DNA of 64,000 bases from Agelaius tricolor (GCA_023055355.1 JALJCS010000007.1:4142001-4206000); one strand, 5' to 3'. Shown: positions 27,929-40,990, numbered from the stretch's first letter. Notes: generated by a model not told the origin, from the sequence alone. Numbers and translations: made by a program.

Positions 27929-28799
27929 TGCTGTCTTTAGCTTACAAAGCTTTTTGCTTCATCAGAAAAGCCTTCAACACCTGTACCAAAGGGCACTCAA
28001 AAAATGTTTTGAACAGGAGAACTAATCCAGCATCAGCTTTTATTACCTTAGGTAGTTTATACCTTCTCACAGGCCCAAGCATAAAAGCAGCTCAAATAAA
28101 TAAACAAATAAAGACCAAGCCACAAATATTTTTTGAAAAATATTAAACTGAAGGGGGAAAGGACTAGCTACAGTTAGAGGGGCAAATAAATACTATAGAA
28201 ATGCTATAGTTTATAGAAGTGGACTTCTTTTACCAACCTAAAATGCCTAGCTTGTAGACTCATGGCAAAATGGATTTTTGAATCCTACCACAACTTCCCA
28301 TCCTGCTTTGACACAGTCAAAAGTGTTTCACAGCCTTTCAACTTCTACATTTACTCATGTCTGTGTTTTCAGAACAGAAAGAAGAGCTTCCTAAATAGAT
28401 GTTGGCAAGTGAGTCATTCTGGGAGTCTTCAGCTCTGTTCTCCACATTAAATAATCATACTAAAGAGTTTCCCACATGTTACCCAAATCCTTGACAGTGC
28501 TATTCCAGCTGTAAAATCAAACCTCCCCTGTGTCACAAGACCCTTCTTTGCATGGTTAACAGCAAGTTATGCCATAAGGAGCACAGACTGAAGAGCTGGA
28601 TGCTGCTACAGAGCCTTCCCACAGATTCATTCCTGCTCAAAATATGATAATAGTATTATTTCATGCACACACTGTAATCACTGAAATATGTCAGTGATCT
28701 GTAAACTAGCATTAAAGATCAGATAAAACCAGATTTCTTATGTTTCAGACATGGATTACTGTTAAAATCCAACCCGGAAATTGAAGCAATCCTAAACAT

Positions 28800-28802
<3 letters not shown>

Positions 28803-28830
<28 letters not shown>
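28803..28830. repeat. Homopolymer T28
   Basis: Twenty-eight uninterrupted T, the longest homopolymer in the window. It could be the poly(A) tail of a minus-strand retrocopy whose body would lie to the right, but I recognise nothing there. Confidence 0.97.
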
Positions 28831-29359
28831 ATCAGCATTACAGCTCCAAACCATCTGTACTTAATTGTAAGACAACAAATTGTCTAAAAACCAGTGAGGA
28901 TTAAGAGGACAAAGCTTCTTATGGACTGTTTATATTAGAGAAATTTAAAGACTTCTAAGATCACAGCACTTCTTCTGCACTTGTTTTATTCTGGTCGAGC
29001 CCCCGTGTTTATCTTCCAGAATGGAAATACATGGAGCATGTTGATCACTGCCACAGCAGCAGTAAAGAGGTTTATCAGGGTCTTAAACTTTGATGAGAAA
29101 TCCACTGGTATCTTAAGGGCTGGCTGACATTTACCCCTGAAGTTCATGCAGGGGGAGAGGCCCAGCTGCTGAGCCCCAGTGCTCCACTGACTCCCAGAAC
29201 TGGAGGAACTGGGCCAGTGGAGTAGGGTGGGGTGGGAGACATTCTGCTTGTCATGCTTCTCCTGTAGCAGAGAAAATGATTTCATTTGTGTGGAGAAAGG
29301 GAGAGAGGTTTTGCTGCTGGGTGGAAGGGAGAAATGGAAGTGCCAGCCACCAAAAGGGT
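28831..29359. other. Sequence flanking a minus-strand LTR
   Basis: If the LTR to the right belonged to a provirus, this would be on its internal side. A minus-strand open frame runs 29498-28986 (170 codons, opening at GTG) from within the LTR into this stretch. It shows no gag-, pol- or env-like motif that I can recognise. The GC-richer part at 29130-29240 is otherwise unassigned. Confidence 0.4.
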
Positions 29360-29900
29360 CACCCAAGAGTCTTTGGTGTGGATGGATGTAAGAGCCATAA
29401 TGAGAGATGTGGGACTCCAGGGGCTCTCCAAAATGCAGTTTATTCCATCCAAGAGGTTGCAGCAGCCCAGGGTGGTGGGTGACAGAGCCTGTGCCCACAG
29501 CTGTCAGCTCCAGCTGCAGGCAGGCCTGGAGACCCTTTGGTTTAGGTTACAATGCATTATAGACTGTTCTTTGCTGAGCATCTTCATGCAGTACAACCAA
29601 TCTATACCTGAACTTTTATCTATAGCCTGTCATAACTACTGTAATTACCATAGTCATGTTACTGTTCTCCAGTCACTAAAAGTCAGTACATTGCAGTTTA
29701 AGCCAGAAGTTGTTTTTCAGTTTTCTTGCAGTGGAAAATTCTGAGACCTTTTTTCTACTTGCAGCTTTGCTGCCTTGTTTGCCTCTGCTTGGTAAAAACA
29801 TCTTCATGTTTGGGGTGGGTTTATCCTGTGCTCTAAGCCATAAAAGCCCCTTCTAACTAACACACCCTGTGCCTCCTTGGTTATCCAGTCAGACTGGCCC
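29360..29900 (-). mobile_element. Endogenous-retrovirus LTR, probably solo
   Basis: On the minus strand this has LTR architecture: a TATA-like CTATAATGC at 29563-29555, then about 115 bp, then a polyadenylation signal AATAAA at 29444-29439, then a short U5-like stretch ending near 29360-29400. The sequence around 'GCTGTCAGCTCCAGCTGCAG' and 'TCTATAGCCTGTCATAACTA' resembles a songbird LTR family that I remember in many copies. Exact ends and target-site duplication were not found. No internal retroviral region is recognisable on either side. Confidence 0.55.
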
Positions 29901-32900
29901 AGCAATTCTCTTCTTCTATATCAAAACTTGCTTCCATCTCTATTCCTTCATCAGACTCTACATTCAAAAATCTTCCTGCCAAGCACACACACATCTGTGA
30001 GACTTTCTTGTCAACCTTTCATCCTTCCCAACAGATGGAGTTATGTCCATCTCTTCCTGACAAACAACTTCAGTGTCCTGAGCACCTCCAAAATGTTTTG
30101 GAGTGTTGTGCTCATTCAGCTGTGCCTGCATTCTTTTTAATTTATTCCCTTTGCCAGCCGTGATTTGTTTCAATCACTGGCTAGAAAGTGATATTGTGCA
30201 ATTAAATAACAATTCATGAGATGAAGAACCAGCACTGACCTGTCCAAGTCAGCCCTTTGCCCACCTGCCAACTGCAGCTCTCCTCATTAAAGCAGCACAT
30301 GGTGCACCTCCCAAAGAAATGCATATCTACAAAAGGGAAAAACCTGCACATTTGCCAAGAAAAAAATTCCTTTTAGGGCTCTTTCTTCTTGTCTTTAAGC
30401 TCCTCTTTAATTTCTTCTGTTCTCTTAGATCTCTTAGAAAAGAAATTCTTAAAAAAAACAAAACCAGAAATTCAAGCTTTCTCTAAAACACATCAAAAAC
30501 TCTGGAAAAGCTCTTAGTGGCATGTCTCCTGGGACCTCTTATGCACTAAATGAAATACAGATGCTTTAAAAATAACTGATAAAATATTTAAAGTTGCGTG
30601 AGCTGTTACAACTAATAATCTACTCATTAAAATAAACCTGCACATTTTTTTTAATATAGTAATAAAGAATTGTCTGCCAGGCTTATAGACTACTCTAAAT
30701 GGTTTCTCCATCTTTGAAAAGCTGGGTGATATTGGCTGAGTCCAGATTAAAAGTTTGTCTTCAACACTTTTTTTAAGGGTCAATTTTTTATTTTTAACAC
30801 AAAAAGGTCAAATCTCATCTAGGCCAGTCAGTAAACAACACCAAATCTACATTATGTCAGTTAAAAGATATATTTATGGTCATTATGTTAGAGGTTAATG
30901 CAAATGAAGATCACATCCTTTGTCCCCTCCTCAAATTCTTTCATTACCAGTTGTTATTAATGTCTCCATTTTAGTTACTTGATTTTCAATAAATTAGCAA
31001 AAAATAGAGCACAACCATTTCTTAAATTTTAAAATTTCTTTTGAAGCAAAGGTAACTCTACAGCCTTACACTTAAATGTTATTTTACTTGTAATTTGGGA
31101 AGATGACAAAATGAAAAGTTACAGGGATCCGTTCTCACATATCCCTGGGTATTGAGATGAAGATTATTTCAGAATTAGTGCTGTCCTTAAGCCCACTGGC
31201 TTTGCCAACTCATAAATCCAATTAAGATTCCAGGCTACATTTTAAAAGCTAAAGAGTCAATGTGTAAACTACAAACAGCACATCCTTGAGGGCAAATGCC
31301 TGTGGCCTCATAACCTCCTTGTCTCAAATGAAGCTGTTTAATTTGATTTTTTATCCTCTTTTATATCTATACACATGCCTAGCTGTTCTTAGAAGTAATC
31401 TTTTTAAGGAAAATTCATATAGATGTGCTAAAAAGGTGCATTATGTCTGTACCTCCTGGGCAAGATGGGACTTCCTGAATGGGACATTTCAGTAGAATTG
31501 TTCTATATTTAAAATCTTAATTTTATGCTTCCAGGCTTTTGAACAACATCCTCTTCCATCATTAGTAGAGAAGATGATAATTTTGTACCTAGGAGCATTT
31601 ACAAGCAAAAAATCTGAACTTGTGTTTGTTTAGGAAAAAAAAAACCAAACCAAAAAGAAGCTCCAATTCTCTGTAGGGTATTTATTCTAATAATAATTTT
31701 CATTTCTTCATGCCTGCTATGCATTGTAACAAAACGAAATAGTTAATAATACAAAGTAATTTTTATTCAGGTATTTTTTCACTGCTGATTATTAGTTCCA
31801 CTCTGTAGCTCTAAACTTCATAGTAGTTCTAAACTTCAGAAACTTCTAAGTCTGAACTTCACTGACTAATTTTAGTTAGGCAAGATCTGGTCAAAATTAA
31901 CAACTGTTTTATCTATTCCTTAGATTTTTTTTTTCATTTTATTATATTTTTTTATAATTTTAAATTACAAGACATTCTGTTTGTATGAGTTAGTGTAAAA
32001 AAAATTTAAATATCTGCTCAATAAAACTCAGCTCACAAATGTATTCTGCTCATACAAACCCACACAGAAACTTCTCTCTGGTCCATATTTTAAGGTTTGT
32101 TCTACACAGATCATCCCAAATAATGTTATAATTCCCATATGTGCACACCACACTTGTGCCAATGAAATTATTGCAACCCACAAGAGGAAGAGAAAACAAA
32201 AAAATTAAAGAAAAGAAATGTGAGAACCACAAGACCAAACTGAGTTTGGCTCCCAACCTCTAAATGTCAAGATTCCTTTTGATTTCTCAGGAGAAGCATA
32301 TAAAAATACCAGAGAATTCAGTCTTGTACATGTGCTCATTATGTTCAAAACCAAAGATAGTCCAGATTTTCTAGATGCCTGAACAGGTTAGAAACTCCAG
32401 GAATAATTGGTAAATCCCAGTTTGTTCTCCAGGATTCAGTGCACAGCACAGTGACCACTGTGAAAAATCCTCATTTTTTCCAGAGGAGTTATTCCAGGAC
32501 TGCTGGGCATCCCCAAAATTCAGATCAACATTGACTTCCCATCAAAGATTGCAGAATAGCAGAGACTCTAAACCAAAAATTTCCCTGGAGGAAAAACCAA
32601 CACCCAAACCCCCAGAACTTCTATTCATTGAAACTCCTTAAAATGAAAGATTTGCTCAAATTTTCTACAGAAAATATAAACCCAACCAAAAACCAAAACT
32701 AAGTCGAGTCAAGTGGTCAAGTGAAAGTCATTCTTGTCAAAGCATTGTTTAGGACATGTTTGAGTTGCTCTGAGATTATTCATGGCTTTTCATGACTTTT
32801 TTCCCTTTCCAAGGCAGGACCTGCAGTCCTGGGTGTCTCCCAGGATGAGCCAGGATCACTCATGGCCTTGTGCTTCCCTCCTGCCTTATCCAAGAGAGGA

Positions 32901-33634
32901 AACTTGGTCCTTCAAGACAGGTAGGACACTTTGAAAGGGTTAAACTATGGCAGGTAAATCTTGTAATAACTAAGTATTGTCATAATCTTATAATAATCTT
33001 TATAATTCCTAACTCTGCCAGCCAGATCCTGTTCTGTGTTCTGCCATACAGAGACACACAGACATTTGAGGTCATAAAATGACTGATCCTCTAGACCAGA
33101 GGAAATAAAGCCACTATTTATGTGTGGAAGGATAAAAATGATAAAAATATACAAATCTGTGAAGTTTGAGACAAACAGGGATTTATTATGGGTAAAATAT
33201 TTCATAGCAATGAAAGCATTGCAGCTATTGCTTAAGAGCACCATAATAACTTGAATGTTAATTTAATTATTAGATTGTTTATATAATATTCTCTCTAACT
33301 CTATACCTTGAGTTCTTAAATTCAATGCAGCAGAGCAATTAATTAATCTTTATAAAAATTAAGAGATGAGGTGTCTTTCTGACTAGAAACTTTTAAAATA
33401 ACACCAGAAAAAAAGCTCAAAAAGCAGAACAATTGACACAACAGAAATATACAGCTCATCTTTTTGACAAGAATAAAGAAAATTACCTGGTTGTACTACA
33501 ACTCCAATGTAAACACCATCCCCAGCAGCTGGGATTAGCTCCTAATCTGAATTTATAATCTCTAAACAACAGCTGGGATTTTTTCCATGAGTCACAGCTT
33601 GTATCTTCATATCACCTCTTCCCTCACAAATTAA
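29901..33634. other. Unique AT-rich stretch, no gene seen
   Basis: Very AT-rich, with no recognised mobile element. Slightly repetitive 'CTAAACTTCA' units occur at 31808-31860. The reading frames are all short. Confidence 0.55.
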
Positions 33635-33758
33635 AAAAAAACCAAACCAAACCAAACCAAACCAAAAAAACCAAAAAACAAACAAACAAAAACCAAAACA
33701 AAAAAAAAACCCCACAAAACAAAACCCAAAAAAAACAAACAAGAAACAAACCAAAAAG
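33635..33758. repeat. A/C low-complexity tract with (CCAAA)n core
   Basis: Begins with A9, continues with five CCAAA units (about 33640-33664), then irregular CAAA/CCAAAA sequence. Minus-strand reading frames rich in Phe, Gly and Leu here are repeat artefacts. Confidence 0.93.
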
Positions 33759-34443
33759 AGGTTGCAGATTTATAGAAGTCATCATTATCCCCTGGTTGGC
33801 CTAAAACAATCAACCTAAGCATAAATCTGTCAGCCTGGAGGAAGCCAAAGGCTGGATATAATGCACCTGTCCCCTAAATTGGCTCCCTACTGGATATTAT
33901 GTCAAGTGTAAGAGTTCAGTCTGGAGTTCTTGATGGGAATTTTGCACAGCTGGGATCCCTAAAAGGCTTCCAAAGCTTGAGGGCTGCCTTTGCTTCTGTG
34001 GCACTGAGGATTATCAAAGGGCTCTGGTCTGGGAAACTTTTAATTGTATTTTGTCAAGACACTGAAATGGGTTAATAGAGATTTCAAGTTGTTATAAAAT
34101 GTTGGCATTAACTGCTCCAGCAAATTAAAAAGTCACCTTTTCATTCTTTTCCATTCCTTTCTCCTTTCCATTTAGGATGTGTTTTGCTGAGCCTTCCCTC
34201 CTTTTTTTAGGAGGGAACCTTACACTTAGCTTAGTTTCTCCTCAGTTTAGGAACTTCTGTCATTACCCTGCAACTCTTATTCCCCCAAGATGTTTCTCCT
34301 CCTTGAAACTCTTCCTTTCCCCACCAGCTCATTCTGGCCATATTTCAAATTTTGTTCTCCCACTTTTCTGTTTTTCCCAAATAATCTTTTCTCATTTCTC
34401 TTCAACTCATCTACTAGCTCTCCTTTCTCTCCTGTAAATGGGG
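33759..34443. other. Unique stretch, no gene seen
   Basis: Ends in a T/C-rich region (34130-34440) that produces pyrimidine-driven reading frames without any recognised domain. Confidence 0.5.
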
Positions 34444-34539
34444 GAGAAGAAAGCCTGAAGTTTGGGGCTTGATTTTAGTGACTTTTATGGAGGTTTTCAC
34501 TTTGACTGACCTGAGAATTTAAGGGATAACTTAAACACA
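34444..34539 (+). repeat. 96-bp direct repeat, copy A
   Basis: Identical to 36331-36426 at 94 of 96 positions; the differences are A versus C at 34458 and A versus G at 34529. No gaps are needed, and similarity stops abruptly at both ends. It has no CR1 or LTR signature, and no flanking duplication is obvious. Confidence 0.97.
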
Positions 34540-36330
34540 GTTGGTACTCCTGCATTTTCTTCCAGTGCACTGAATTCCCTCCCCCCCACATATTTACTCA
34601 CAGTTCTGCTCCCAACAGCTCTCTCTGCCTCTCCTTGACCCTGCCACATCTGTCAAACAAATTCTATCATATTCCCTAAATGGGATATGGATCTCTGGGG
34701 ATATAAATCTCTGAGCAGGGCTCTTCAGTTGCCCTCAGGAGTTGCTCATTATGGAGGTAGGGAAAAGAGGAATGGCTGTTCCTCCCCATTCCTTCCCATC
34801 AGCCCACAGGGGGAATTCGTGGAACCAAAGGGATTTTTAATGTTTCTTTCCAAAATGGAAGCACAGCCAGCCTAAATAACAGGAGTAAGGAACACCAGGG
34901 CACAGACCTCTCTCTGTTTTCTCTGACAGCAGACCAAGGGCAGCCAAAAAATGACATCAGGAGCTGGGTCAGCTCAATGTCCTGAAGGAAGGTCAAAATC
35001 CCTGTGGAATGGTTGCCCCATCAACACCTGTCTAGGAGCACACTGCAGGCACAGAAAACACCTGCAAAGGGGTTCAGACCACAGTCACCCAACTGGAGTC
35101 ACATCAGAGATCCACCTCAAAAACATGGAAATCTAGGGTGAGATCCACCTCATCCAGCTTTTGAGATGATCAGGTGGGCACCATCTAATCCATGGAGAGA
35201 GAAAGACCTTTCCAGAAGGGTGTTATTCTTTCCCAAGGAATATGCCTTTGATCAGGGAGGTGAAATTATTCACATATTTCTATTATTCATCTGAGAGGAG
35301 ACCAACACAGCTCTTTTTGGAGAAGATGGAGCCTTTCCATGATGGACAGACTGCACTTCCTTCCCTGTCCCCCTACCCCAGTGCAGCAAGCACTCCTCCC
35401 TTCAAATATTTCCAAGAAAAGCAGAAATTGGCTTTCCAAGGTAGAAAAATCATACTGTAGAAAGCATTAAAAGGACTTTATACATCATTTTTACACAATA
35501 AACCTTCAGGCAATGACAGTGAGGACCTTCTGAGCTCAGTTTAAACTGCTGGGAACCCTACAAGAACTTGGAGGGAGAGGCAGCCCTGCCTGGCCATGTT
35601 TTAACGGAGTCCTTAGAAAACACTGTGTTCAGAGTTGGAGCAATATGGTTTTATGGAATCTGAATTGACACATTACGTGGAAATCTGATTTAGCAGCGGT
35701 CATAACTGCTCCAGGAAAGTGGTTTCTCTGCTGCAATAAACCAAGTTTATTGAATAGTTGTCTGGTAATCAGCCTGCAGTATGATTATTATTATTTACTG
35801 TCACCTGATTTCACCTTTGGTTTAGTAATGGCTGAGGTTATTCATCATTCCCCAATGAATTAAATTGCCAAAAGACTTTCATCTGTCTTTCATAGGGAAA
35901 TTATTTCCTAAAATATTTTGAGAAGCATTGCTCTTTCATGTGCACACACATTTATTTATATAGGTATGCACACACACACAGGGGCTTTATGTTTTATTTC
36001 AGAGGACATCACAGCAAGGTAAAGGCTTGGCTGCTAACTCTGCTGTGGTTTAGCTGTTCTAGTCAGTTCTTCTCTGTTAATTCTGGTGCCTGCAGTTGTT
36101 TGTTTCATAATTCACCACGTGAGTGCCTGCTGGAAGCAATTTTAATACCTGATTGCTCTTGGCTTCCAGTGAAGGAACGTCCTTCATCAGGGACAACAAG
36201 ATGGGGTTGGTGAGAATTTATGAAGCAATGGCTGGATGTGACTACTGGGTAGAAATCACTTTTATTATGTGCATAAAATGGTGGTTGGATTAAAGGACAA
36301 CTGCATTTCTCAAGATGACAACCAAGACAA
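34540..36330. other. Spacer between the two 96-bp repeat copies
   Basis: Mixed unique DNA. The 10-mer ATCCACCTCA occurs twice at about 35109 and 35142. Short CA runs lie at 35940-35980. No gene or mobile element recognised. Confidence 0.5.
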
Positions 36331-36426
36331 GAGAAGAAAGCCTGCAGTTTGGGGCTTGATTTTAGTGACTTTTATGGAGGTTTTCACTTTGACTGACCTG
36401 AGAATTTAAGGGATAGCTTAAACACA
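36331..36426 (+). repeat. 96-bp direct repeat, copy B
   Basis: The second copy, same orientation, 1,887 bp downstream of copy A, with differences at 36345 (C) and 36416 (G). Flanking sequence is unrelated to that of copy A, so which copy is the donor cannot be told from the window. Confidence 0.97.
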
Positions 36427-38680
36427 ATGGGCATTCAGTTCTCGTGTTTCATAAAAAAGGCAGACTTGATGAAAATATTTTCTGTAAAACAAATATTGAA
36501 ACCTACTTAGGTGCTGTAGGTAAGAGTCAAAAATAACTCAGAGTCACAGGAGTTTTCTTATGACTTTCCTTCCGTCACATTTCTAATCAAGGTAATCCCA
36601 AAGGTGTCATTATTGCAGCTGTTAATAAAGATAGCTGATATTTTCTTTCAAAATGTGTGCTTGTGGTAATTAAAATGCCTTGCTGCTGCCCTAAAGGTGT
36701 GGTGTGATTTATCAGAACCTGGTGGACACATCCTAAAATAACTCTTTCAACTATTACAATTCTTGTGCGTGTTGCTGTGTGAACAAACCACGGGGGCTTT
36801 CCTGTGATACTTTTATAATAATATTGTGAAGAATAGAGAGGGATATAAGGGGAATTGAGAGGAAAATAACAATGTAGGCTCACCACAAAAGAACTTTCAC
36901 AGAATGAAGGAATTTGGCAAAATTTTAAGGAAAAACACAATCTCATCAGCAATGAGGGAGAAAAAAGAAATTACTTACCTGGAAGCTTAAAATGTTGTTA
37001 CCACCCTCTCCCACACCTATCAAATGCCATTTCTACCTTCCAGTTCCTCTGTTAGTAGATCCAGTTTACTAAAACCTCCCCATCAGATGGTTTTATGCTC
37101 TACCTGCCATGTCTATGAAGAATTCTACTGTCACATCACAATAGGACATGAAATAAAACAATGCAGGCATTGGAGCTCCAAGGTAAGAAGAAGAAGGGAA
37201 GTTTATTTCCTGACTCCAACATTTGTAGACTTTCAAAAGTGACAGAGGATTGGGGGATGAAAGTGCCACCTCTCCAATGACTGGACAAACCAACAGTCCG
37301 TCAATTTTCTTCTCCTCCAGAGAGGAATGTAAAAACAATTATTATTTACATAAAAGTGCATGAGAAACTCCATTATAAGACTGTAAACATCAGAAGGCTT
37401 AGAAGAACTTAGAAGAACAGGGCGACAGTCACATCCCAAAGAAAAGTAATTCCAAATCAACCCTTTTTTATTATTGCTTAAAAGGATAAAATTCATATTC
37501 AGAGTCTCATCGTGCAAAGCTGATCACACAACAGAGCTGATCATATCCTCCTGTAAAAGAAAGGAGTGATCAGGTGAGAGATTAAACCCAACCTGGATAT
37601 AGAGCTCCAGATACTTCAGGGAGTAATTTCATTATTCATGTCTTATCAATCATACAAAAGAAACATTCTCCAAAACTATTAAGCTCCAAAACTGTTCAGC
37701 TGCCTTGATGGCAGGATTGGCATTTCCTCATCTGTGGGACCTGGGTCTTCTCTGCTCTTGTTTTATTGCCAGTTTTGGTTGAGCAGCCTTTCATCACATA
37801 ACAAATAACTTCCTTTTCTAAAGCACCCAGCTGTTCACAAGAAATTGTGTCAGGTGGAGTCTGACTTGGGGAAAATTTGAAGTGTTAGATGAACCTAAAC
37901 ATTTACTGAAGACAAAAACAACAAACTGGAGATATATTCTGAGAACATTAGTGCAGCTGCAGCTGTTTCATAGCCCTAGCAAGTGCTTTTCTTTCCCACT
38001 GAGGTGTTTTTCACCCTTCTCTAAACATCTGAAGGACTTCACAAAAGGAAACAAAAATTTAAAAAGAAAAGTTTTGTCTGCCTGCTCAAAATGTCCACCT
38101 GAAAACTCAGAGTCTGTGCTTAGGAAACCACTGGGAACAGAGGGAAGCAGAACAAGGTACCATATTTGTTGTTGAGAAGCCAAAGATGCAGTTGAATAAT
38201 AAGCAAACAATTCTGGAAATACCACAGTGGTCAAAGCATTGACACCCCTAAATCTCCCCTACAGTCTCAGCAGTGCTAAGATTTCAGTTGAGAGCATTGT
38301 CTGTATCAGAGCTGCACAATCCTCCCTCCACAATTGCACATGAAATGTGTTTTAGGAGAAGCAGGGAGGTTTTGATCTAACAGGCATCTGACAGTATTTT
38401 TTGGATTATGGGCTTCCTTGTCTTCTCATTGTTACTGTTTGCAAATAGCTCCAAAGAAATAAATTAAATGAGTCCAGTGTAAAAGGAAATGTGCCAGGGA
38501 GAACAAAATTATGCCAGCTGGTCTTTGCCTTATGTTCTTCTGCTATTAGACCTAAGGTTTTTGAACCCAAAAATTCGTACCATAATTATTTTGTTGAGGT
38601 CTTGGAACAGATTTTGTGCTGATTTTATTTAGACACAGTCAAGAAAACATTTCTTGATTGCTTTTTTTCCAGCTCTCATG

Positions 38681-38698
38681 AAAAAAAAAAAAAAAAAA
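38681..38698. repeat. Homopolymer A18
   Basis: Eighteen A. No recognisable retrocopy ends here. Confidence 0.97.
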
Positions 38699-40528
38699 GC
38701 CATGTCACAATTTGTTTTCTCCAGATTTTTTATAACAAATCCAATTTAGTTCAGTAAAATTCCTCATCATAGATAATCAGGCACCTTCTGCTCCAAGAGG
38801 AGGTATGATGCTTTCTTCCTGTGCTACTGCTCTTTCCCTCCTAGACTTTATTTCTAGGAATTTAGATATCATTTATCTGTTATTCCCTTACCTAAATACT
38901 GCTACTTCTGTTTATTTAAATGATACTTTAATTGCATATTAATATTATTGTACATTTTCCTCCTTTCTGCAGTAAATAGCCCCTTACAGGGTGAGTGGTT
39001 TTGACTTGTTGATTCTTTGGAAAACTTGAAAATTCCCAAAAGGCCATTTAAAAAGATTTCTATTCCTCCTATATAACTTGACTTTTCTCCCTTCAGTAGA
39101 TATTTTGCTTTGTAAATCCAAATAGTAACATGAAAATGTGGAATATGGTGGGGACATGTATAAAACTGGATTTGCATTCTTTGCTGATTCTCAACAGACA
39201 ACTCAAAGGAAGCTGATGGAATCCAACCAGGAGGCTGAAACTGGACAAGAAATCAGAGGTGCAAAACTTCAGGTGTACTTCTAATGGATTTGCTCTTCAG
39301 GATGGAAAATAACCCAGTCAGTAACTGTAAGGATCTATTGATTTAAAGTTAAAATAAACTAGATTCAAGAGGACACTGAAGTACAATTTTTGGTTTATTT
39401 CTGCCTAGTGGCAAAGGTATAAAACTAAGTCAGTCATACAAAAAGTCTATTTATATATATAAAAGGGCTGAGGTAACGTTCTATAATCCAGCATTCATTT
39501 AAATAAATTAAAAAAATGGATGAGAGCAACTAAACAAATTTACTTGTCCTTTTACCGAGTTCAAAAAATACCAAACTGTATCTCATCAGTATTTTTGAAA
39601 ATGAAACATCATAAGAAATATCAAAAGAAAACAGACTGTTTAAAAAACAAAGAACTCCAGGGATTCATGTGTACATTGCTCCTGTGAGAATATCAGATGT
39701 TAAATTCTGATTTAATTCCCCTAAGATTAATTTATTCAATAAGTGTACCAAAGGTTTTATTAAAGCAGGAGTTCTGTGAAGCAAATATCTTTTAATTCTG
39801 ATTTTACAGCTCTATTTGTTGTTAAGCAGCTCTCAGCATTTCAAACATTTTACAAGCTGTGTCCGGTCTACCTCTCTTCAATCTGAGGAATTTGCAGTAA
39901 TCCTGCCTTTTTTCCCCCTCTAATTTATGTTGGTAGAGCTTTATTGAGCATTTAACACATGGAAAAGGTACCTGCATCTTAAAATTACAGTGCACCTAGC
40001 AGTAATAGCCCAGCAAATTTTCCCCCTGCTTATTTGACAGTATGGCCAGTTTTAATTCTCTGGCTTGGTGATGAAGGAGGAATGCTGTAAGTTTTGTCAA
40101 AATAACAAAGAATTTGGGAATGCAATCCTGCAGAAATTGGGTTATCTCACCTTATCTGGCAAGTGGAGAAGAGAATCAAAAAGTGACAGTACCAAAAAAT
40201 AGAGACACTTTTCCAGTTTTGCATCAGCTTTGACTAAAATACTGAATTCATTCTTCTATGTATTCATTATCATTCCACATGAAGATACTTCTTGAAGTGC
40301 TTAATTAGCTAAAACATCTAAAACCAACAGTATTTTACTTTTTTCATTTATTAATGAAACTATTTTCAGTTTAATCTTTATTTTTCCTCTGGCATTGATT
40401 CTTATTCTGTAGGATATACTTCTGTATTTGTAGGTTTCTTGAATATGGTGATCTTTCTTTGATCTTCTTTCCTTTGATCTTTTTTTCCCCACCAGTAAAA
40501 AACTGTTCCTCTCTACTCCTTTTTTTCA

Positions 40529-40554
40529 CCATATAAGAAAACCATATAAGAAAA
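40529..40554. repeat. Two-copy 13-bp tandem duplication
   Basis: CCATATAAGAAAA occurs at 40529 and 40542 back to back, then grades into CCCCC. A small slippage product. Confidence 0.85.
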
Positions 40555-40779
40555 CCCCCTTTCTTTTTTGTTTTCATCACACATCTTTATTTCTTGCCTG
40601 CTTTATCTTCTGTTTTCACAACAGAACTTCATAAAGTTACTTTGTTAATGTTTTTTGGGGTTTTTAATTTTATTTTTGCCTTTTTAGTTACACAAATGAC
40701 CAAACTGCAGTATTTGAGGTTACTCTAATATTTGCTTTCTTTAGACCACATCAGAAATGCTCCCTAAACTCATTCATTT

Positions 40780-40990
40780 AATCACAGAGTGATTTGGACT
40801 GGAAAGAATGTTCAAGATCATCTCATTCCAACCCCTGCCATGGCAGGGACACCTTCCACTGTCCCAGGTTGCTCCAAGCCCCAATGTCCAACCTGGCCTT
40901 GGGCACTGCTGGGGATCCAGGGGCAGCCACAACTTCTTTGAGCACTCTGAGCACTTGAAACTCTCTTTTAAATCTGCAGAAATAATAATT
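40780..40990 (-). mobile_element. CR1 LINE 3' fragment
   Basis: Starts with the reverse-complemented CR1 tail (ATCACAGAGTGATTTGG) and continues through 'CATTCCAACCCCTGCCATGG', 'GTTGCTCCAAGCCCC' and 'CAACCTGGCCTTGGGCACTG'. It fades near 40990. A 5'-truncated copy of about 210 bp. Confidence 0.93.

Larger units (their letters stand above)
21281..28802. other. Unique stretch with no supported gene
   Basis: About 7.5 kb without recognisable mobile elements. It includes a 110-codon ATG frame at 21587-21919 with an AATAAA at 21957 (discussed in the findings; not called as a gene), an A16 run at 23097-23112 and a two-copy 24-bp tandem repeat at 27887-27928. No other reading frame shows a known domain. 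Confidence 0.5.
36427..40779. other. Unique AT-rich stretch, no gene seen
   Basis: No mobile element recognised. It contains A18 at 38681-38698 and a 13-bp tandem duplication (CCATATAAGAAAA at 40529 and 40542). The lysine-rich minus-strand reading frames near 40301-40580 reflect T-rich DNA. Confidence 0.55.
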
